A DNA stretch of 64,000 nucleotides, taken from NCBI GenBank assembly GCA_964036195.1, contig OZ038457.1:25182787-25246786 (forward strand), written 5' to 3'. Source of the stretch: Sphaerolaimus hirsutus. Taxonomy: Eukaryota; Nematoda; Chromadorea; Monhysterida; Sphaerolaimidae. Each line of letters opens with the position of its first letter. Position 1 is the first letter of the stretch. Position numbers and translations under genes: made by a program. The notes below the pieces were generated by a model. The model had not been told where the DNA came from and did not search any database. It saw only the letters and a list, made by a program, of their open reading frames with translations. Below, in pieces: positions 1 through 9,200 of the stretch.

Positions 1-1
1 A

Positions 2-544
2 GTGATTCCACCATGCGTATACACATGCATATGGAAGTGTATAGTGTGTCCATTCAAGTGCGTATGGTTATGCTTTAGAGCCATCAGATATACCATCAAG
101 AAATCAACTCAGAAAGAGACCAATTATCCACAGAGAAAAGTGCGCAAGACAGAGTTGAGACCGGCAATCAAGAGAAGAGCCAGATCCAACTCAACACAGT
201 CCGTCAGATTTGCCAGGAGAGCAGAAACAGAGGACAGAATGGCAAAGTCACTATCAGCATATGTTCAACCAGATGAAAGTTCAGCTGATGAAGAACAAGT
301 CAGAGCCAGGAACAAAGACAGTGTTCACATGCCTGATATCCGCAAATTCACCGCACGCGAACGCGCAGGAAGCGACACGGGCAACTACCTACTTCATCAT
401 CAGGCTAGGTCGGCGTTGGCATCACCAGCAACCGGACCTGCGACTTCACGCACGCCCACAACTTCGCGCACAACCACGTTCACCACCGAGGCGACTGTGG
501 AAACGCCACTCAACACTTTGGCGCCCACCACTACCAGCATGTGA
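2..544 (+). CDS. Env-like glycoprotein, C-terminal part (copy A)
   Basis: This is the C-terminal 180 residues of the envelope-like protein; the rest lies outside the window. It starts just after the transmembrane helix. A cysteine-rich juxtamembrane stretch (repeated Cys within about 25 residues after PPCVYTC) is followed by a long basic, Ser/Thr-rich cytoplasmic tail ending in a threonine-rich run before TGA at 542-544. It matches the ends of the B and C env frames with a few per cent substitution and no frame break. The cysteine cluster next to the membrane is of a kind often palmitoylated, which is inference. The stop lies 42 bp before the LTR, as in B and C. Confidence 0.85.
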   Translation: MIPPCVYTCIWKCIVCPFKCVWLCFRAIRYTIKKSTQKETNYPQRKVRKTELRPAIKRRARSNSTQSVRFARRAETEDRMAKSLSAYVQPDESSADEEQVRARNKDSVHMPDIRKFTARERAGSDTGNYLLHHQARSALASPATGPATSRTPTTSRTTTFTTEATVETPLNTLAPTTTSM

Positions 545-586
545 CGTTGCTGCAACAACGGGGTGCAGCAACTCTTCCGCCCGGAG

Positions 587-1885
587 TGTGCTGACCGTGG
601 CAAAAAGGATGGATAAAGAAATACAGAGAATTGATAATTAGGCTCATATTCGCACATTTACTTATTTGCACTATTTTACGTTTCTTGCACTATATTTATT
701 TACCACGCAAAATATATTTCCTGCACTATATTACATATCCATGGAGAATATTTAATTAGGAAAGTGTTTTATGAGTAATCGATATGTTTATGTGAAACAT
801 TTAGGTTAAAAAGTCAAATAAGTTATTATTAGGTGTATTAATATGAAATTAGGCTCATTCAACTCGCCATAATTTTCTGATCATTATTATATATACATTT
901 ATATAGTTTACTTGCAAGTTGACAAACTCAAATCTTGTAATTATTTATGTGCTGCGTAATTATCTAGGCCAGCGTCCTAACAGAGAAATAGCGCCCTGTG
1001 TGTAACTAGCATTTACTGTACGTGTTTATTAGAGCCGTTCGCGTAGGCATAATTAGCATAACCCTGCTCACTACTCATATTATATTGATATTTATAATAC
1101 CCTGCTCAAGCTGAGTATATTATAGACCCTGCTCAATTACAATACCCATTTACTCCAAATAAGTCCCAATTTGTTAATTATGTAATATACGTTTTCAGGA
1201 AGTGATTATTATTGTTGTGTTGAATATACCATGTTCTATTTGCGTTATTAGGAACATTTGCACCACTATTTATAATTTCCCAACCCTATCATATTAGTTC
1301 CAATGTGCGTCAATGTTTTCTGACAAATTGAAGCAAATTAGTAAATCGGCCGAGTTTGCCGACTTCGCGCCTCTCAAGATTAATAGTTTTTCTATTAGCC
1401 CAATTTGTACTTGGTATTTCTTTACCATAAGTATTTGAATGTATGCACGCGTAGTATAACGCAACTGTTTTGGCTGGATGTGTTTATTTGTTGCATTTAT
1501 GACTTATTTGTGTATTTGAATTTAGGAAATTACTGTAGCTGTGTTTTATACATTATTTCCGTGTCTTAGCTACTTTGGAAGTTTTTACTTCAGTCTGCGG
1601 ACCCACCCCAAGTGAACAAAATAAGCTAGCGATAGAAACTTCGACTAGGAAGCTTGCTAGGCTTTGCGCTTTTGTAACACACTGTATCTGATCGAAATAA
1701 AGTACCTGAAACAATCTTGAAACCCCTTTTCAACACGCAACCACGAAATAAACTCAACTTGGCTGTCGACAAGTGGACGTTCGGCTACAACGGGAAATCA
1801 ACCACTCTAAAGGCCGTTTCACACTACGGTCTTGGAGTTGCCGGATTCGGTGGTAGAAGACGCTGATTTCGGTGGCTTCATCACA
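587..1885 (+). repeat. 3' LTR of BEL copy A (1299 bp)
   Basis: It begins TGTGCTGACC and ends TTCATCACA, so it has TG...CA ends. It aligns along its whole length with the 1311-bp LTRs of copy B and the 1316-bp LTRs of copy C, but is visibly more diverged than the B pair are from each other. It contains three CCCTGCTCA direct repeats near 1061-1135 and an AATAAA near its 3' end. Confidence 0.92.
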
Positions 1886-1901
1886 CTTATTCTCACATTA
1901 G

Positions 1902-2049
1902 TGTTGTGATGTGTGTTGTGTGGTGATATGCACTTGTTCTGAAAGTAGTTTGTGTTCCACTTGGGAACTATTTAATTAAGTGTCAGTGGCGTTATCGAGA
2001 TCGGACCCAACGAATAAACCTCCAAAACATTAAATCAAACATCTTTTCA
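1902..2049 (+). repeat. 5' LTR of X-L (148 bp)
   Basis: TGTTGTGATG...CATCTTTTCA. The same 148-bp unit occurs at 33263, 43171 and 49936, each time exactly 148 bp long. Short LTRs of this size are at the low end for Ty3/Gypsy elements. Confidence 0.9.
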
Positions 2050-2067
2050 TGGTAGATGACCTGGGGA
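2050..2067 (+). promoter_or_regulatory. Primer-binding site of X-L (candidate)
   Basis: The base after the LTR starts TGGTAGATGACCTGGGG. TGG pairs with the CCA tail of a tRNA. X-R has TGGTGGACAACCTGGGG at 43319, so the site has decayed in one or both copies. I could not assign the tRNA. Confidence 0.6.
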
Positions 2068-2110
2068 ATAATCACACATTCTTTTGTTGAGAACCCCAGG
2101 GGAGGGTGAC

Positions 2111-3701
2111 ATGTCAGGTTCCAATTTGGAAAGTTTGATTGAAGCGGCAAATAATTTGCATCATACAAGGGCAAACCCTGTGAATGACATTCCTCCGTAC
2201 CCTCCACATTCAGCGGAGTTGCGTTTTGTGGAGCGTATGAATTTGGATATGGCATGGCACCATCAGGCGCCATCGTGTGTGTCTGAAAATCCAACGGCGC
2301 CAGCAGGCGGGCCGGGCAACGTGCCAGTTGTTGGTGACAATGATTTGGATAGTGGTTTGGTTGCCAATTTGTTGGCTGTGCCTGATTTTGTCCCAAATGG
2401 GTCAGCGCCAATGAGTCCTTGCACTGCCGTTGACCCATCGCTGTTGGGGGATAATCCCTTGGATCTTTCATAAGTGAGCAGGGGGTTGACAGATGATCGG
2501 AATGAGGGTACTGAGTCGGTTTTGGGAAAAGTTCAGTCCACCACAATTTTGGACATACTGATGCTTTACGTGTATTTGGCGGTTCCATTTGCAAAACAAG
2601 TGTCCGTGAAAGTTCAATTGGCCAACATTAGTTCGTCTGTGAATCCATGTTTTTTGGTGCGGACAGGGGAGTACGTCAACCATGTTGACAAGTTTTTGAT
2701 ACACACAGGATCAAAGTCCACACCCCCTGTGCCTGTACAGGCAAGTGTGACACCGGAAAATACCCTTTTAGCTGATGTACAAGCGTGTTTGAAAAATTTG
2801 TGAGAAAAATTGTCTACCTTGAGCACTGTTTCCAGCGCTACACCTAATTTGACTGGGGACAGGGGGGTGCCCGACAAAGTCGAACAGAAAACAAAAGATC
2901 CTTGGATGTTGAAGCAAATGTTGGCGTTGCCAAACGCATTTGCATCTCCAACTTGCGCAGTTTGCAATATTGGTTGGCGATGAAACTGCATGTCCTTGAT
3001 AAAATTCCAGTGTATAAGTGAAAAACAGACATTTTGTCATTTTCAGAATGGTCGCGCTCAGTTTACATTAGTGACCAACTGAAAAATTAGTGCCACAGTT
3101 TTGGCAGGAAGTTTTGCTACTAAATTAGCTGGCACCACTTTTAAGGTATTGCCCACCATGTTTGAGCCAACCGATTTGGTTGATCATAAAAAAGTGATGG
3201 CGGACATGTCTCAGATTTTTAAGGATCAGGGCAAAAATTATTCTGCAATCGAATGGGACAATGGAGCCATGGCTAAGGGGGAAAATTTTGTCTATTTTTA
3301 TTTGAGACTTTTGTCGAAAATGCCCATTGAGTTGAAAGAGAGTGTCGGTTTTGACAAAAAATGTATTGATCGGTTGGTCCCGGTATAAATTTGGGCACGG
3401 TATGACGATAATAGGTTTGACCGATACGCTCTGGCTAATTTTCATGGTCGGTTTCAGAAAACTGACACGCCCATGAGCCAGGTGGTGCAGTTGTTGGATG
3501 AGTACTTTTATACTGTCAAAAAAAAGCCCATTGTGGCTGCGGCCCCTGCCACACGAACCCAACAAGCATGTACTTCTGTGCGAAATATGTTCCGTGATTC
3601 CGTGGCCGACCCGTGGTGCCCCCGGTTGGGGCATGTAGGGCATCGGGCTAGCCAGTGCCGGTTATCGCAACGTGAAAATTCCGGGCAGGTGCCTTATGCA
3701 C
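2111..3701 (+). pseudogene. gag remnant of X-L, 5' part
   Basis: This starts at ATG 2111 and encodes a Gag-like protein broken in several places. The N-terminal part is Pro/Asn-rich. A capsid-like region around 3000-3400 has the aromatic pattern of retrotransposon Gag, and a single CCHC-like knuckle near 3619-3660 has lost its second cysteine (CPRL then GHVGH...C). A TAA at 2471-2473 replaces a CAA present in X-R, and a TGA near 2801 replaces a TCA there. Further indels follow near 3020-3075 and 3350-3400. BEL copy B is inserted at 3701/3702, just after the knuckle, and the reading resumes at 16725. The product would have been the structural protein of the virus-like particle. Confidence 0.75.
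3697..3701 (+). other. Target-site duplication of BEL B, left copy (TGCAC)
   Basis: TGCAC here and at 16720-16724. The uninterrupted site in X-R (about 45793-45800) reads CTTATGCACAACAG with one TGCAC. Confidence 0.93.
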
Positions 3702-4174
3702 TGTGCTGACCGTGGCAAAATGGATGGATAAAGAAATACAGAGAATTGATAATTAGGCTCATATTCGCACATTTACTTATTTGCACTATTTTACTTTTCA
3801 TGCACTATATTTATTTACCACGAAAAATATATTTCTTGCACTATATTATTTATCCATGGAGAATATTTAATTAGGAAAGTGTTTTATAAGTTATCGAAAC
3901 ATTTATGTGGAATATTTAGGTTTAAAGGTCAAATAAGTTATTTTTAGGTGTATTAACATGAAATTAGGCTCATTCAACTCGCCGTAATTTTCTGACCATT
4001 ATTATATATACATTTACATGGTTTACTTGCAATTTGGGAAAGTCAAAACTTGTAAATATTTATGTACTACGTATGTACTTAGGCCAGCGTCCTAATAGAG
4101 AAATAGTGCCCTGTGTGCAACTAGCATTTACTGTACGTATTTATGAAGCCCTTCGCGTAGGCATAATTATTATA

Positions 4175-4266
4175 ACCCTGCTCACAAGTTATATTATATT
4201 TACTTTGTCATTATGGTAAATACCCTACTCAAATTATACCAAAGAATATATTACAAACCCTGCTCA
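4175..4266 (+). repeat. Three ACCCTGCTCA-type repeats inside the BEL LTR
   Basis: ACCCTGCTCA at 4175 and 4257, and ACCCTACTCA at 4222, are spaced 35-47 bp in AT-rich sequence. They recur in every LTR of this family, including copy A and, inverted, copy C. Short spaced repeats in the U3 part of an LTR are often enhancer or regulator sites; that role is inferred. Confidence 0.55.
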
Positions 4267-4824
4267 AATATTATACCCATTTACTTGAATAAGTTCCAAT
4301 TTATCCATTATGAAATATATGTTTCCAGGAAGTAATTATTATTATTATATCGAATATACCCTACTCTATTTATGTCATTAGGAACATTTGCACTACTATT
4401 TACAGTTTCAAACCCTATTATATTAGTCCCAATGTGCGTCAAGGTTTTCTGACAAATTGAACCAAATTAGTAAATCGGCCGAGTTTGCCGACTTCGCGCC
4501 TCTCAAGATTAATAGTTTCTCTATTAGCCCAATTTGTACTTGGTATTTCTTTACCATAATTGTTTGAATGTATGCACGCGCAGTATGAGGCAACTGTTTC
4601 GGCTAGATGTGTTTATTTGTTGCATTTGTGACTTATTTGTGTATTTGTATTAGGAAATTACTGTAGCTGTTTTTCTATACATGATTTCCGTGTCTTAGCT
4701 ACTTTGGAAGTTTTTACTTCAGTCTGCGGACCCCAAGCTTCTGAACGAAAATAAGCTAGCGATAGAAACTTCGACTAGGAAGCTCGCTAGGCTTTGCGCT
4801 TTTATATTTGGCTGTATCTGATCA

Positions 4825-4830
4825 AATAAA
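4825..4830 (+). promoter_or_regulatory. Candidate polyadenylation signal in BEL LTR
   Basis: AATAAA about 180 bp before the LTR end. The equivalent in the 3' LTR is at 16532-16537. It is retained in all copies (AATAAA near 1697 in A). In the 3' LTR it would terminate the genomic RNA. Confidence 0.55.
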
Positions 4831-5012
4831 GTACCTGAAACAATTTCGAACCCCTTTCAACACGCAACCACGAAATAAACTATACTTGGCTGTCGACAAG
4901 TGGACGTTCGGCTACAACGGGAAATCAACCACTCTAAAGGCCGTTTCTCACTACGGTCTTGGAGTTGCCGGATTCGGTGGTAGAAGACGCTGACTTCGGT
5001 GGCTTCATCACA

Positions 5013-5030
5013 TGGCGCAGCGAGCAGGGT
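5013..5030 (+). promoter_or_regulatory. Primer-binding site of BEL B
   Basis: TGGCGCAGCGAGCAGGGT follows the LTR directly. Its complement ends GCTGCGCCA, which fits a tRNA with a G discriminator base and CCA tail; tRNA-Ser is the likeliest candidate by that feature. Copy C has one difference (T for C at position 9). Confidence 0.75.
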
Positions 5031-6241
5031 GATTGCATGACATTGTGCTATCACCAAGCCGGAACGAACATTGTGCGGCAGTTGGCAGAACTTCAAAAGT
5101 CCTGCTGAACATCAATTTGGCCTTGGCTGAGCGTTGGCTGTTGATTTGCAGACAGCATTGTGCCAAAGTCACGGCACTCCTGTCTACATCCTGGGAGCGG
5201 TTCTACGCTCACGCGCGGAGGACACTGGAGTTCTGACAAGCCTGTCAGGATTTCAGGCAGCTTTCACCAGTGTTCTGGCAAGGTGCTAGACGCTGGGCGG
5301 CACCGGCATTTGACAAGGAGTCATTGTCGGACGGTGGTCAAACTTTCGCTGGACGCTCCTGGACATCCAGACGCCAGTGACCGCTCGCACGTCCTTCCTA
5401 TGCCAAGGGAGGGTGACCTGACGGAGACAGGATCGCCACAGAGCCACGCTAGTCAAAGGGCTGTTTTTTGGGCATTCGCGGAGGTCCCTCGCTCCACTGG
5501 GTAAGAGTGGACTCATACCTCGGAAGTGCAAAAGTAGGGGTATCAGTGTACAAAGGGCTGTAGCTGACAGAGGGCTGTAGCTGACAGAGAGTGGATTTGA
5601 AAACCAAGTATTAGGATACTTGGTAGCGTGTAGGAGCTTTGCGGAGCTCCCATCAAATATACACGCTGTGCCTGCTCGGTACCATCAGATCAGACAGCAC
5701 AAAAGTGCCAGAATACTGCATTGCACAGGCGCAATTGCAGAGCAGTGTACAGAAACACTGCCCAGAATCAGAAAGTGCACCAGAGTGCACAGAAACGTGT
5801 CACAGGTGACACGGCAAGCGCAGCACTGCGCACAGCGGCACAGGAGCCGCTCAGGAAAGCAAGTGGCCGGCGTGGTCACAAAGCACACAGGCGTGCCAGA
5901 AAGAGCGCCAGAGCGCTCGGAAAGAGTGTGTACGGACCCTCTTTGGGCGCACACTGCTGGGCAAATAAATTGTTTATTGTCCAGGTGGATTTGACCGGTG
6001 TGTTGAAGTCAACGCGTGTAAACAATCACGTCAGGGGCTTTAGGAACACACCTGGTGCCAGTGCAGTAAAGGTCAACGCGTGAGAACACGTCAGGGGCCT
6101 GTAGGACTGCATTGGTATTGTGCGTGGCACAACAAATCCGTGGTGCACAGAGCACTACACAGAAAGACGCAGAGAAGCGTCACAGGCGTCACAGGAGACG
6201 CACTATAAAGAGAATCAGTGAAGGAAAATTCATCAGAAAAA
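5031..6241 (+). other. Long untranslated leader of BEL B
   Basis: About 1.2 kb between primer-binding site and gag ATG. I see no convincing gene in it. It holds a direct repeat (GTCAACGCGTG ... CACGTCAGGGGC near 6008-6046 and 6072-6108), a doubled GGGCTGTAGCTGACAGAG near 5560-5590, and two adjacent hairpins (5604-5650). A leader of this length could hold packaging or translation-control signals. Confidence 0.6.
5604..5650 (+). promoter_or_regulatory. Two adjacent hairpins in the BEL leader
   Basis: CCAAGTAT-TAGG-ATACTTGG (5604-5623) is a perfect 8-bp stem with a 4-base loop. GGAGCT-TTGCGG-AGCTCC (5633-5650) is a 6-bp stem. In copy C the first is unchanged and the second reads GGGGCT/AGCTCC, an A-U to G-U change that keeps pairing. 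Function unknown. Confidence 0.5.
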
Positions 6242-9200
6242 ATGGTTTCACCAACTGGTCACATCAGAAAGACCCTGGGGCCGGCAAAGCACAGGGTGGA
6301 CAGCAGATTGGCAAGAGAATATGCCAAATATGACCCAGAGATATTTGCGGGAGCAACAAAGGAAGAAAAGAGAACAGAAATGAGAAGAGTGATTGCATCT
6401 GTCAAACAGGAGGGTGCAAAATTGGAAAGTGCAATGACTGCAGTGAGAACTCAATTTGACGCATGGAGGGATGTCGTCAAGGACATTGACGAACCCGACC
6501 AGATGGAACAAGAACAGAAGATATACCAAGACTCATATGAGGAATATGCAAACATGTCAGACTTGGTGACACAGAAAATTGCAGCCATGAATGTATACAT
6601 CGAAGAGTTGCAAGATATGATCCAGCAACAGAGCGGAAATACCATGTATGAAGTCAATACAGCATTCATACAGCAGATGGCTGCCCAGATGGCTCTGACA
6701 GCTCAGGGAGCTGCTCCGGGGGCCAGTTCAACCAATGCAACCACAGCAAAGAGCGTCAAATTACAGAAACTGGAAGTGGAACAGTTTACTGGGGAAATTG
6801 TCAAATTTCGATCATGGTGGCAAATGTTCGAATCCCACATCCACAATCGGACAGATTTGGAGGACATTTCCAAGTTCTCATACTTGAGGAGCTTGCTGAA
6901 AGGCTCAGCATTTGGCATGATCAGTGGATTGAGTGTGACAGCAGAGAATTATGCACCCGCAATTGCAATGCTCAAAAAGAGATATGACCAGCCAGTTGTG
7001 GTCAGAAACACGCTGATGAGTAATATCATGAAGCTGCGACAGGCCAGAAATACCTGTCAGGATATGAGAATTTTGTTCGATGCAATTGAAAGGCTGCTCC
7101 AGCAGTTGGAGTCACTGGGTGAATCAGTGGAACATCCAATGCTGTTGAGCCAGCTACAACAGAAAGTGCCACCCGAGGTTCTCAGAGAAATCCAGAAGGA
7201 ACAGGGAACTGAGGAAGCCTTGACGGTGGAGATATTCAGAAAGCTGTTTGGCAAGCAGCTAGCGCTCAGTGAGGCTGTACAGCACGCACAGCAAACTGAG
7301 GCACCAGTTCAGCAATCGCGCCAGGGATTCGGGAATAATCCACGCGCACAACAATTCAATAATCGATTCCAAGGCAATGGGAATCGATTCAGAGGGCCAG
7401 AGAACCCAAGGACCAGCACAGGGAGCATGTCTGTGATCCAGAATGGTCAGAGTGCACCACAGGCTGGATTTATGAATCCTGGGAGGCCGTGTGTGTTCTG
7501 CAATGACACACAGCAATTACACTTTAATGATAAGTGTCCAAAGTTCAAAACTGCCAGAGAAAGGAGAGTGATTTTGTCAAAGGCAGAGCGATGCCTGAGA
7601 TGCCTGCAGAAAGGGCATTACATGAATCAATGTCAATTTACGAGAAGTTGCTTCTATTGCAAGTCCAATAGGCACCACACTGCGGTGTGCCCAGAGAAAT
7701 TTGGTGACAATAGCAATGGAAGCGCTGGATGGCAAATTCCAGCATTCAAAGCAAATGGTCAACAGAATGGCCAGCAATCAGCAAACAATGGCAGAAAGTC
7801 TGTGCCGACGGTTGGTCGACCAGCACAGAGCCAACAGAGAAAGGCCACAGTGAATTGTGTCACTGTGGAAGAAGCTGGACCAGAAGTGGTAGAGACAGAA
7901 ACCATATCCAGCACAGTGGTTACAGAACCAAATACAAAGCAACAAAATACGTCAGTAAACCTGTCAGTAAACAGGAATATGTCAACGTTGATGACAGCCA
8001 GAACCGTGATTGAGGCTTCAGAAATGGATACAGAGATGGAGCCTGAACAGCCGCCACTACAGATTCAAGCGTTCCTGGACACAGGATCCCAGGGAACGTA
8101 CATGTCAGAGAAAGTGGCCAAGAAACTCAATTTGAAGAGTACAGGTGAACACCACATCCAGGTGTACACATTCGGAAATGAAAAGCCGCACTATAAAGTA
8201 GTACAGCAAGTGGCATTCAGAATGCGGCTCAGAAATGGCCAGAAAGTTGATATGGTGGCTGATGTGGTCCCGACGTTGACCACAGAACAAGTCAAAGTGC
8301 CTGTGTCAGAACAGGACGAAAAGTACCTGCAGAAGTACTTCCCGGATGAGAGTTACTTTGCAGACAGAATTCCCAAAGAAAAAGGGATAGAGTGCAAGTT
8401 CAAGCCAGACATTATAGTAGGCTTGAATTATTTCTGGGACTTAATGTCCAGAAACACCAGCACCACCAGACTTCCGTCAGGATTGTATGTCATTCCATCA
8501 GAATTAGGATTGCTGATGGGAGGTGGGCAGCTGCAGAGCAACAGAAATCAATGGACCACGGATGGAGCATATCCGGTGGTGGTCAACACAATTGTGCATC
8601 AAATTCAGAGAGAAAAGTGGTACGAGGAAGCACCATTGTCAATTGCTCCTGTACCAAATGTCAAAGACATGGACAGACTGGATACCATTGGCATAATGGA
8701 CCAGCCAGACCTCGTCGAGGATGATGAGGCCATCAAGCAATTCAATGAGAGTGTACAGAGAAACCCAGATGGACGGTACTCTGTAAAGTTCATGTACAAG
8801 CCAAATTTGCATGAACTTCCAGACAACAAAGCAATGGCGTTCAAGAGGTTCAGGTACCTCACCAACAGGCTCAAGAGAGACCCAGAATTACTGGAAAAGA
8901 TTCAGGCAATCATGAAAGCACAAGAGGAGCAAGGAGTGATTGAGAAAGTCCAAGAGGATATTATGGATGGCAGAAAATTCCATATATTGCCTCATCAACC
9001 AGTGATAACGCCAGAGAAAACTACCACAAAGGTCAGAGAGGTATATGATGCCTCAGCGAAACCGCCAGGCATGCCAAGCTTGAATGAGTGCATCTACCGC
9101 GGTCCAGTTATACTACCACAGTTGGTAGGGATGCTGATGCGATTCCGATTGCATGGAATTGCACTGGTCGCAGACATAGAGAAAGCGTTTCTGCAGATTA

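Larger units (their letters stand above)
1..1885 (+). mobile_element. BEL/Pao retrotransposon copy A, 3' end only
   Basis: The window opens inside the env frame of a BEL/Pao element and runs through its 3' LTR. The env tail and LTR are clearly homologous to those of copies B and C below, so all three are one family. The LTR ends in TTCATCACA at 1885, followed by CTTAT, the candidate target duplication. Its partner lies left of the window and cannot be checked. The insertion lies 16 bp upstream of the 5' LTR of Gypsy-like element X-L. Confidence 0.9.
3702..5012 (+). repeat. 5' LTR of BEL B (1311 bp)
   Basis: TGTGCTGACC...TTCATCACA. It is identical in length to 15409-16719. Differences noticed by eye are near 3833, 4320, 4368 and two adjacent bases near 4880. 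As 5' LTR it should carry the promoter, but I cannot place a transcription start. Confidence 0.95.

Noticed and set aside
4034..4219. 61-residue frame repeated in the BEL LTRs of copies B and C
   Set aside because: It starts from TTG, not ATG, and is repeated only because the LTRs are. It has no known motif.
6218..6241. Gag start at 6218
   Set aside because: The codon is GTG; the first ATG in frame is 6242 with good context.
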